Of a stretch of DNA of 13,296 bases, positions 6,157 through 12,722 are shown in pieces. The DNA comes from a bacterium (GTDB taxonomy: Bacteria; RBG-13-66-14). The notes under the pieces are model-generated. The model had not been told where the DNA came from and ran no database searches. It worked only from the letters and a program-made list of their open reading frames with translations. A program made the translations under genes and the position numbers. Each line of letters starts with the position of its first letter. Within the stretch, counting starts at the first letter, position 1. The DNA lies in NCBI GenBank assembly GCA_035528375.1, contig DATKYS010000128.1:1-13296 (forward strand), given 5' to 3'.

Positions 6157-6884
6157 CCTTTTCCCTCCCGTCAACAAATGTTGGAGCATCTTTCCTTCAT
6201 CCGAACCCGAAACTCGAACTTACGGATTCATCCCGCCCTGCAACTCGAAAAAAATACACAAGTTAACAAAATCACGCGCGTCACAGGGGAATTGTTGAAG
6301 CCGAAGGTATTGAATGTTGATTACGCCCCACCCATTGTTTATACCTTTGGCACCCCTTCAAACTGACCTATCTGTCCACTTTTGTCAACAAGTTTTCAAC
6401 ATCGCCGCTCACCGTCACAACCCCCGAAAAACTAACGTTCTCCTGCGAAAAACCCCCTTTTTCCATCCACTCTACCTTCAACATCCCCTGTCATCGCGAA
6501 GTGCCGCCCCCACTGCATCCATACACCAACCACCACGGTTGTTCGTCATTTCCACACCCCTACTCCTACTAATCCCCTTCATTAATTTTTATTTGTTTAT
6601 TAACAGCCGCAAGTAGGAAAGGTCAAAAAGATGGAATCGTTTCGCCTCGACGGGGGATGTTCTTGCGCTGAGATTGAGAGCACTGGGTGACGGTTTCTCG
6701 TAAGGGCTGCGGATTGCCCGGGTGGTTCGGGCCCGGTGGGTGGTTTTTTACTTCCGCTGGATTGCAGGTGTTACATGGAACGGTTGCTTTGAAGACGAGT
6801 TCTTGTTAATGGTAACGGTTTGCGGCTCTGTGATGAAAGGCTGTTTCGACCGCCCCGTTTGTTTGTTTACCTGGAATGGCCGGG
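6157..6884. other. 728-bp non-coding, AT-richer region with GC-skew switch; candidate replication origin
   Basis: No supported gene is found; the small open frames lack ribosome binding sites and family features. G+C is about 47% in 6361-6600 and 52% in 6601-6840, well below the rest of the window. By hand count, 6361-6600 has 23 G and 90 C on the plus strand, while 6601-6840 has 84 G and 42 C, so the skew flips sharply near 6600. An AT tract lies at the switch (ATTAATTTTTATTTGTTTAT, 6581-6600, continuing TTAA). TCAACA or its complement occurs six times between 6171 and 6483, including a phased group at 6372-6401. These are features of bacterial origins, but no dnaA, dnaN or parAB gene is present to support the idea. 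Confidence 0.4.
6372..6401 (+). promoter_or_regulatory. Phased group of DnaA-box-like 9-mers
   Basis: CTGTCCACT (6372-6380), TTGTCAACA (6382-6390) and TTTTCAACA (6393-6401) begin 10 and 11 nt apart. They match the classical DnaA box TTATCCACA at 6, 7 and 7 of 9 positions. The identity of the binding protein is a guess. Confidence 0.3.
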
Positions 6885-8042
6885 TCATCTTTTCGAGACC
6901 AGCTCCTTGATCATGCTGGTGGCGATGACCAGGCGCTGTATCTGGTTCGTGCCCTCGTAGATCTGGGTTATCTTGGCGTCGCGCATGAGCTTTTCCGCCG
7001 GATAGTCCTTCATGTAGCCGTAGCCGCCCAAAATCTGCACGGCGTCGGTGGTGACCCGCATGGCGACGTCGGAGGCGAGGAGCTTGGACATGGCGCTGAC
7101 CTTGGATATGTCCCTGGCGCCGGAGTCTATGTGCCGGGCGGCCTGGTAGATGAGCGCCCTTGCGGCTTCTATCTCCGTGGCCATGTCCGCCAGCATGTTC
7201 TGGATGGACTGGAAGCTGGAGATGGGCTTTCCGAACTGGATGCGCTGGTGGGCGTAATTCAGGGCCAGCTCGAGGGCGGCCTGGGCGATGCCCACCGCCT
7301 GAGCGGCCACCCCGGGCCGTGTGCGGTCCAACGTCCGCATGGCGATGGAGAACCCCATGCCCTCGCGGCCGAGGATGTTAGACTCGGGGATATAGCAATC
7401 GTTGAAGGAGAGCTCGCGGGTCGAGGAGGCGCGGATGCCCATCTTGTCCTCCTTCTTCCCGTAGTTGAAACCCTCGGTCCCGTCCTCGACGATGAAGGCG
7501 GAGATGCCGCGGGAGCCCTTTGCGCGGTCGGTGATGGTGATGACGGTGTAGATCTTGGCCTCGCCTCCGTTTGTTATCCACTGCTTGGTGCCGTTGAGGA
7601 GGTAGCCGCCCTTGACCTTTTTTGCCGTGGTTTTCTGGGCGCCCGCGTCGGAGCCGGCATCGGGCTCGGTTAGGGCGAAGGCGCAGAGCTTCTCCCCGGC
7701 TGCCACCGCGGGCAGGAGCCTCCTTTTCTGCTCCTCGGTGCCGAAGAGGATGACGGGGTACGCGCCGAGGGCGGTGCCGGCCAGGGCCAGGGCGATGCCG
7801 CCGCAGCCCCGGCTGAGCTCTTCGGTTATGAGTGCCAGCTCGAAGATGCCCCCGCCTAGACCGTCGTATTCCACCGGGATGAAGGTGCGGAAGAGGTCGG
7901 TCTGGGCGAAGATTTTCACGATGGGCCAGGGGAACTCCTGCCGGAGGTCGTACTCGGCGGCGACGGGCCGGATTTTCTCCTCGGCGATCCGCCGCGCCAG
8001 GTCACGCATCTCGGTCTGCTCCGGGGTCAGGAGGTAGTCCAT
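6885..8042 (-). CDS. Acyl-CoA dehydrogenase (short-chain / butyryl-CoA dehydrogenase type)
   Basis: The 385-residue product has the full length and domain order of the family: N-terminal helices (about 1-115), a middle beta domain with LTEPDAGSD (124-132) and WITNGG for FAD and substrate contacts, and a C-terminal helical domain. The catalytic base is Glu363 in IYEGTNQIQRL, the position used by short- and medium-chain enzymes. QILGGYGYMKDYP and RIQFGKPISSFQ are further family signatures. It oxidises acyl-CoA to trans-2-enoyl-CoA with FAD and passes electrons to an electron-transfer flavoprotein, which is not encoded here. ATG at 8042 follows GAGGTG at 8048-8053. A weak -10 candidate, TAAAAT, lies at 8073-8078 on the minus strand. 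Chain-length preference cannot be decided by eye. Confidence 0.95.
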   Translation of the reverse strand: MDYLLTPEQTEMRDLARRIAEEKIRPVAAEYDLRQEFPWPIVKIFAQTDLFRTFIPVEYDGLGGGIFELALITEELSRGCGGIALALAGTALGAYPVILFGTEEQKRRLLPAVAAGEKLCAFALTEPDAGSDAGAQKTTAKKVKGGYLLNGTKQWITNGGEAKIYTVITITDRAKGSRGISAFIVEDGTEGFNYGKKEDKMGIRASSTRELSFNDCYIPESNILGREGMGFSIAMRTLDRTRPGVAAQAVGIAQAALELALNYAHQRIQFGKPISSFQSIQNMLADMATEIEAARALIYQAARHIDSGARDISKVSAMSKLLASDVAMRVTTDAVQILGGYGYMKDYPAEKLMRDAKITQIYEGTNQIQRLVIATSMIKELVSKR

Positions 8043-8165
8043 GCGCTCACCTCGCGGGTTACGAACGGGTGGATTTTAACACACGGGAGGGGGGTCGGTC
8101 GGCCGGTGGGGGAATCACCGTATCGGGCCCGATGGAGGGGAGGATTTGTGTGAGAGTTGTAGCGG

Positions 8166-8410
8166 TCCCCACCCCCCTCTGGGGGGAGGGCTAGGGAGGG
8201 GGGCGGGCCGACCTGAATATCGGCCCCTACGTCATCGCAACAATCGTGAATCGCGGCGGCCAGCGGTCTCCCTCTCCCTGTGGGAGAGGGACCAAGGGTG
8301 AGGGCTTCCTTAGAAAAAATGGGCCGACCTGAATATCGGCCCCTACGTCAGCGCAACCACGTGGAGGGTGAATCGCGGCGACCCGTGGAGGACTCGTCCT
8401 ATGGGCCGCC
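8166..8410 (-). repeat. Intergenic repeat block between the acyl-CoA dehydrogenase and flippase genes
   Basis: This divergent gap has no gene. Composite unit 8166-8240 (B module, then GGGCCGACCTGAATATCGGCCC and CCCTACGTCATCGCAA) and composite unit 8267-8356 (CCCTCTCCC / GGGAGAGGG, GGGTGAGGG, A-run, GGGCCGA hairpin, CCCTACGTCAGCGCAA) both read head-first on the minus strand. An A-type hairpin at 8377-8410 has an inner GGACTCGTCC. Because no minus-strand gene lies upstream, these copies cannot be serving as ordinary gene terminators. Confidence 0.75.
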
Positions 8411-8524
8411 TTACATAGGCATAACCGCGTTGATGGCAAATCGCGCGGTCCGCGGTGGGGCTCGTCCGCCGGGGCCGTTTTATGCTACCCTTTGGCGGTA
8501 CTTCTCCGCGGCGGCGCCGGCTCC

Positions 8525-10126
8525 TTGCTCGACCACCTCAAGAAGACCTTCAAGCACACCGTCATCTACGGCCTCGGCGGGCTCATCTCCCACGCCGTGG
8601 GCTTTCTTTTAATCCCCGTCTACACCCGCTACCTCTCCCCCAACGACTACGGCGTCGTGGCCATGGTGATGATCTACATCACCGTGCTGGAGATAGTGAT
8701 GCGCATGGGCGTGGACAGCGCCCTCTTCAAGGTTTATTTCGAGGAGAATGACGAGGAATCCCGGCGCACCCTGGTCACGACCACCTTCCTCTTCCAGCTC
8801 GCGGCCGCCGGCGCCATCTTCGCCCTGACTTTCCCCTTCTCCGACGGCCTGTCCGACCTGTTCTTCGGCACCAAGGACTACACGGTCTACTTCCAGTTCG
8901 CCACCGCCTCGCAGGTGCTGGTGATGGTCCGGGTGGTGCCGCTTTCCGTCATCCGGGCCAAGGAGCGGCCGGGCATCTATTCCATCCTGAACGTCCTGCG
9001 GTTCGGGCTGGTGATGGGGTTCAACATCCTGTTCGTGGTGGTCCTGGAAGCCGGTCCGCTGGGCATCATCCAGGCCCAGTTCTACGCCGCCCTGGTGCTC
9101 ATCCCGGTGTTCCTGGTCATCACGCTGCGCCACATGCGGCCGCGGCTTTCCTGGACACAGTTGAGGCGGCTGGCGAGCTTCGGCCTGCCGCTGATTCCGG
9201 CGGGGCTGGCGGGATGGGTGCTGACCATGGCCGACCGCTACATCCTGCGCCTGGTGGCCCCGGTGACCAAGTTCGCCCTCGTGGCCCAAAAAGGACTCGG
9301 GGAGATGGTCACCAAGAGCGGCGACGTCCTGGCCGGGGCTCTGCCCACGCTCGTGGACGTGGGCCTCTACGACCTGGCGTACAAGTTCTCCCTCATCGTG
9401 CGCATGGGCCTCATCCAGCCTTTCATCTTCGCCTGGGGCCCGCTGATGTTCAGCGTCTACCACCAGCCCGAGGCCAAGCGGGTCTACCGGGCGGTGCTGA
9501 CGCTCTTCACGCTGGCGTCCGTGGGGCTCTGCTTCGCCGTGGGGGTGATGTCGCCGGAGATCGTCAAGCTCATGGCGACCTGGCCCTTCTACAGCGCCTG
9601 GAGCTCGGTCTTCATCCTCGCCCTCTCCCACTGCTTCTACGGGCTTTACATCGTCTTCACCGTGGGGACCTCGGTGGTGCACAAGTCCAAGTACCAGGCC
9701 TACACGGCGACCATCGGCGTGGTGGCGAACATCGGGCTCAACTTCCTCCTCATCCCCCTGTGGGGGGTGACGGGGGCGGCGGTGGCCACCCTCCTGAGCT
9801 TCGGCGTCATGGCCGTCGTCCACTACCGTTTCTCCCAGCGCGAGTACCGCATAGACTACGACCTGGGTGTGGTGGTCAAGGTCGTGCTCCTGGCGACCGT
9901 GCTCTGGCTGGGGACGACGCTCCTGCCGTTCGGCTGGTGGGGGATCATCGGCCGGGTGGGGGCGTTGGGGCTCTTCGTGCTCCTGTTGAAGGTTTTCGGC
10001 CTCTTCAAGGCCGAGGAGGTCCGGCTGGTGGTGGATGGTTTCAAGGAGTTTATCGGCCGCAGGCGCGGCGGGGGCGACGACGAGGCGGGGCCGCCCCCGG
10101 ATGAATTGGGCGAGTTGCAGGGGTGA
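8525..10126 (+). CDS. Polysaccharide flippase (Wzx-like, MOP superfamily) with extra loop segment
   Basis: From TTG at 8525 the product has 533 residues and, by eye, about 12-14 hydrophobic segments. The N-terminus (KKTFKHTVIYGLGG, then LIPVYTRYLSPNDYGV) is the classic start of Wzx/RfbX-type flippases, which move lipid-linked oligosaccharides across the inner membrane. A second in-frame TTG at 8492 would add 11 residues, but it would begin only 5 nt after a possible -10 (TATGCT, 8481-8486). No strong ribosome binding site marks either. Between DRYILRLVAP and VGLYDLAYKFS, which normally join through a short link, about 32 extra residues (247-278) are inserted. The C-terminus ends in a charged, glycine- and proline-rich tail. 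No glycosyltransferases lie nearby, so the exported glycan is unknown. The small barrel gene begins 62 nt after the stop. Confidence 0.88.
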   Translation: MLDHLKKTFKHTVIYGLGGLISHAVGFLLIPVYTRYLSPNDYGVVAMVMIYITVLEIVMRMGVDSALFKVYFEENDEESRRTLVTTTFLFQLAAAGAIFALTFPFSDGLSDLFFGTKDYTVYFQFATASQVLVMVRVVPLSVIRAKERPGIYSILNVLRFGLVMGFNILFVVVLEAGPLGIIQAQFYAALVLIPVFLVITLRHMRPRLSWTQLRRLASFGLPLIPAGLAGWVLTMADRYILRLVAPVTKFALVAQKGLGEMVTKSGDVLAGALPTLVDVGLYDLAYKFSLIVRMGLIQPFIFAWGPLMFSVYHQPEAKRVYRAVLTLFTLASVGLCFAVGVMSPEIVKLMATWPFYSAWSSVFILALSHCFYGLYIVFTVGTSVVHKSKYQAYTATIGVVANIGLNFLLIPLWGVTGAAVATLLSFGVMAVVHYRFSQREYRIDYDLGVVVKVVLLATVLWLGTTLLPFGWWGIIGRVGALGLFVLLLKVFGLFKAEEVRLVVDGFKEFIGRRRGGGDDEAGPPPDELGELQG

Positions 10127-10156
10127 CCGGGGCTGGTCGTTTCCCCCCGGTCCGTG

Positions 10157-10162
10157 TATACT
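10157..10162 (+). promoter_or_regulatory. Candidate -10 element for the envelope genes
   Basis: TATACT lies 26 nt before the TTG start at 10189. No convincing -35 is seen, so the barrel, propeller and lipoprotein genes may also be read from the flippase transcript. Confidence 0.35.
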
Positions 10163-10188
10163 GGTTTAATCACCCCGGAGGTTCGTCC

Positions 10189-10860
10189 TTGCGGTGGGTG
10201 CTCGTTCTCCCGGCGGCGGCGATACTCCTCCCCCCCGTTTCGGCCGACGTGGGGTACGACTACGGCGCGCCGCCCCTCGCGCTCTGGCTCACCTTCGACA
10301 TCGGCCCCACCTTCGATTTCGACTCATTCCTGGGCACCGAGTTCGGCCTGACGCTCAACCGGTTCCCCCTGTCGGATTTTTTGCACCTGGGCGCCACCTA
10401 CCGCTATGCCACGGGCGAGGTGCTGGAGCCCGAGGGCGAGTCGCTCGGGATGCACACCCTGGCGGGCCTGGTGGGCTACGGGAGCTTCGACGACCCCGTG
10501 GCCTACTACACCGGCTTCATGCTGGGCGAGACCCGGCTGGACGGTTACTTCGCCGGCGGCGAGCTGGACGAGTGGGTTTTCACCATCGGCTTCTACGGCG
10601 ACGTAATTCTCCCGCTGGGCGACGTGCTGGGTCTGAACTTCCACGCGCGCGACCAGTACATCCGGGGTGAGCGGGGCGCTGCTACACCTTCGCCCTGGGC
10701 CTGGCCATCGCGCTGTAGTGTATCGCAGGGAGGCCGCTACACCCCTCTCCCTAGCCCTCCCCCCAAAGGGGGGGGACGCGCGGAGGCCCTTGTCCCGGCA
10801 TATGCCCCACGGTTCTACCCTGGGCCGGATATTTTTGGAGGAAAGTGGTTAAATTCGTAA
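10189..10860 (+). CDS. Small outer-membrane beta-barrel protein, 3' end apparently frameshifted
   Basis: TTG at 10189 is preferred over the upstream in-frame start because GGAGG (10177-10181) lies 7 nt before it and a clean signal peptide follows (RWVLVLPAAAILLPPVSA, cut before Asp20). The mature part alternates polar and hydrophobic residues with many aromatics and glycines (for example FGLTLNRFPL, LHLGATYRYATG, YYTGFMLGE, FTIGFYGDVILPLG), as in small outer-membrane barrels. After DQYIRGERG the frame turns into low-complexity sequence, reads through an intergenic repeat (10740-10780) and ends inside the next gene. In the alternative frame, YTFALGLAIAL followed by TAG (10716-10718) is a perfect barrel C-terminus. 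One extra G in the run 10673-10676 would restore a 176-residue protein. Function beyond an envelope barrel is unknown. Confidence 0.7.
   Translation: MRWVLVLPAAAILLPPVSADVGYDYGAPPLALWLTFDIGPTFDFDSFLGTEFGLTLNRFPLSDFLHLGATYRYATGEVLEPEGESLGMHTLAGLVGYGSFDDPVAYYTGFMLGETRLDGYFAGGELDEWVFTIGFYGDVILPLGDVLGLNFHARDQYIRGERGAATPSPWAWPSRCSVSQGGRYTPLPSPPPKGGGRAEALVPAYAPRFYPGPDIFGGKWLNS
10740..10780 (+). repeat. Isolated type B repeat module
   Basis: CCCCTCTCCCTAGCCC followed by CTCCCCCC AAAG GGGGGG matches the B modules at 8166-8205 (opposite strand) and 12759-12807. It lies just after the TAG at 10716-10718 that would end the repaired barrel gene, which supports that stop as the ancestral one. Confidence 0.7.
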
Positions 10861-11648
10861 TCCCGCTATTACTCGCCGCCCTCGCGGTCCAGGCGGCGAT
10901 TCCGCCCCAGCCGGCGGAGGGACCGCCCTGGCACCCCTGGCTCTACGACTACTCGGCCTTCCGGGCGGAGGCCGCGCTGCCCCTGGACTACGTCGGCAGC
11001 CTGGAGTTCGTCGGCGGGGACTTGATCCTCACCACCAGCCTGCCCTCCGGTCGCTTCCACCGCTACGACCCCCGGTCGCGTACCCTCTCGTCCGCGGGTG
11101 ACGCCCCCTCCGGCGTATCCGGTTCCATGTGGGACGGGGAGCACCTCTGGCTGGCCGGGAGCGGCGCCGAGCTCTGGCGCTATACCGCCGACCTCGAAGC
11201 CGTAGAGGATTGGGGGGAGCCCTACGGCGGGCGCCGGTACATCGAGCTACCGTCCTGGCGGCAGACCGGGCTGGCCCGGGTGGGGGAGGATTTCTGGCTG
11301 GTGGACGAGCTGGGCGTGATCTACCTCTGGCGCCTGGGCGAGGCGGCCCCGCGCGGGGAGTACGTGGTCGGCCAGGGCCGCGAGCTCGTTTACGACGGCG
11401 AAAATCTCTGGCTCCTGTCCCATCGCGGGATTATCGAGCTGACGACGGGCGGCGAGATTCTGGGGCGGATCCCGCTCCCGGCGACCGAGGGCTTCCCCTC
11501 GGGCCTGGCCTGGGACGGGTCGCGGCTGTGGCTGGTGATCAACGCCGACGACCGCGCGCTCGTCTGGAGCGTGGATCCCGACGCGGCGGAGCTCCTTCCG
11601 CCGGGCGCACCGCCCGAGGACCGCCGTAACGCCGTGGAGTACGATTGA
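10845..11648 (+). CDS. Secreted beta-propeller-like protein of unknown function
   Basis: The start is GTG at 10845 after GGAGG (10837-10841); the spacing is short. The 267-residue product begins with a signal peptide (VKFVIPLLLAALAVQA, cut near residue 17/18). The mature part has propeller-like repeats with a W/Y-D-G-x-x-L-W-L core: MWDGEHLWLAGSG (about 95-107), VYDGENLWLLSHRG (about 182-195) and AWDGSRLWLVINAD (about 222-235), and a weaker FWLVDELGVIYLW unit between them. Such units occur in glutamine-cyclotransferase-like and other secreted propellers, but no catalytic motif is recognised. It probably acts in the periplasm or at the cell surface. It overlaps the read-through end of the frameshifted barrel gene by 16 nt and ends 14 nt before the next gene, consistent with one operon. 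Confidence 0.8.
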   Translation: MVKFVIPLLLAALAVQAAIPPQPAEGPPWHPWLYDYSAFRAEAALPLDYVGSLEFVGGDLILTTSLPSGRFHRYDPRSRTLSSAGDAPSGVSGSMWDGEHLWLAGSGAELWRYTADLEAVEDWGEPYGGRRYIELPSWRQTGLARVGEDFWLVDELGVIYLWRLGEAAPRGEYVVGQGRELVYDGENLWLLSHRGIIELTTGGEILGRIPLPATEGFPSGLAWDGSRLWLVINADDRALVWSVDPDAAELLPPGAPPEDRRNAVEYD

Positions 11649-11662
11649 CCGGGAGGCGGCCG

Positions 11663-12712
11663 GTGCGCCGAGCGTTCATCTTTCCAGCCCTGACATTTCT
11701 CCTTTTCACCGCGTGCGCCCACTATCTCGTCGAGGGCTCGGCCCGGCAAACCGCGGCCTACAACGCTCTGGGCGAGCCGGTGGACCTCTCGGCCCTCCCC
11801 GGGTCGGTGACGGGCGACCCGGCCGACGACCCCAGCGCCGCGGGCCTCGCGGAAGGCGCGGAGCTCTCGGCGATCCTGGGCGGGCGGATGGAGCGGTTCG
11901 CCGTCTCGAGCGGCGGCGACCACGCCTACGGGGGGGGCGTCGGCCTGGGGAGCGCCGGGATGACTTTCGACTGCGCGATGGGTGGCTGGGGCTTCGCGGG
12001 GGCCGTCGTGCGGCGGAGCGATTTCGCCTACCTGCTGGAGGAGGGGGACCGGCGGCTGGCGCTTTCCGGCGACCTCTGGGGTCTGAACGGTGCGGTCTCA
12101 TACGGGGAACGCTTGCGTTTCGGCCTCGGGGCCGAGGGGCTTTACGGCGGCTGGCGCTACGAGGAGCCCGACGGGGGAGCGGAGGAGGGGGCGCTGTTCG
12201 GCTGGCGCGGCCGGCTGGGGCTGCGCTACGGCGAGGGCAGCTGGAGCTTCGGCCTCCGGGCCTCGGGACCGGCGGAGCTGGGCCGCGGGCCGGGACTCCC
12301 CTGGGAGGCCGACCTCTGGCTGGCGGTGCCCTTGACCGACAAGGGCGGGCTCAAGTCGGTGCTCGAGGTGGCGGCCGGCGGCTACCTCTTCGGGCCGGGG
12401 GCGGAGCTGCGGGGCGTTCAGGGGCAGGACTACGCCGCGCGCCTCGCCGACGGCCTGCGGGGGAGAGTCGGCCTCGCCTGGGACCTTTCGGAGGATTTCT
12501 CCTTCGACGTCGGGGCGTTCTTCTCCGCCTACCCCGTCAAGGACAACGACGCCGAGCGGCTGCTGTGGCAGGTTTACACCCTGGGGGCCGGATTCGGCAA
12601 AAACCCGCGCTGGGGGCTGGAGGCTTCCTTTTCCCAGGTGGGGGCCGAGGGGGAGGACGGTTACGCCGGGAGTGCGCTGAACCTGCGTCTCGGGGCGGTT
12701 TTCGCGCTGTAG
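11663..12712 (+). CDS. Lipoprotein with predicted outer-membrane beta-barrel character
   Basis: GTG at 11663 is chosen because GGGAGG (11651-11656) lies 6 nt upstream. The frame also has a TTG at 11645 overlapping the previous stop (TTGA), which would add six basic residues. The 349-residue product begins RRAFIFPALTFLLFTAC, a lipoprotein signal with Cys18, though Phe at -3 is unusual. The mature part is rich in glycine and aromatic residues in alternating strands (for example RFGLGAEGLYGGWRYE, WRGRLGLRYGEGSWSFGLRA, FSFDVGAFFSAYPV) and ends with LNLRLGAVFAL. That end resembles the repaired C-terminus of the small barrel upstream (LGLAIAL). Both end in leucine rather than the usual phenylalanine or tryptophan. 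If both signals are real, this is a lipidated barrel of the outer membrane. Alternatives are a periplasmic beta-rich lipoprotein or an ordinary signal peptide. No named family is recognised. Confidence 0.78.
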   Translation: MRRAFIFPALTFLLFTACAHYLVEGSARQTAAYNALGEPVDLSALPGSVTGDPADDPSAAGLAEGAELSAILGGRMERFAVSSGGDHAYGGGVGLGSAGMTFDCAMGGWGFAGAVVRRSDFAYLLEEGDRRLALSGDLWGLNGAVSYGERLRFGLGAEGLYGGWRYEEPDGGAEEGALFGWRGRLGLRYGEGSWSFGLRASGPAELGRGPGLPWEADLWLAVPLTDKGGLKSVLEVAAGGYLFGPGAELRGVQGQDYAARLADGLRGRVGLAWDLSEDFSFDVGAFFSAYPVKDNDAERLLWQVYTLGAGFGKNPRWGLEASFSQVGAEGEDGYAGSALNLRLGAVFAL

Positions 12713-12722
12713 GGCCGGGCCG

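Noticed and set aside
6314-6616. Open frame of 100 codons on the plus strand in the 728-bp non-coding region
   Set aside because: It has no ribosome binding site, biased proline/leucine/histidine composition driven by the C-rich strand, no family motif, and it spans the AT tract and skew switch.
8043-8491. Search for a tRNA or other stable RNA gene in the divergent gap
   Set aside because: No cloverleaf, T-loop (GGTTCGANNCC) or other known RNA signature could be found; the visible hairpins all belong to the A/B repeat family.
8609-9823. Long open frame of 404 codons opposite the flippase
   Set aside because: It is a shadow of the high-G+C coding frame: very rich in His, Asp, Glu, Gly and Arg, with no domain, while the plus-strand frame is a clear membrane protein.
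10123-10188. Upstream start for the small barrel protein
   Set aside because: The extra 22 residues contain no signal-peptide-like sequence, and the TTG at 10189 has GGAGG at proper spacing directly before a clean signal peptide.
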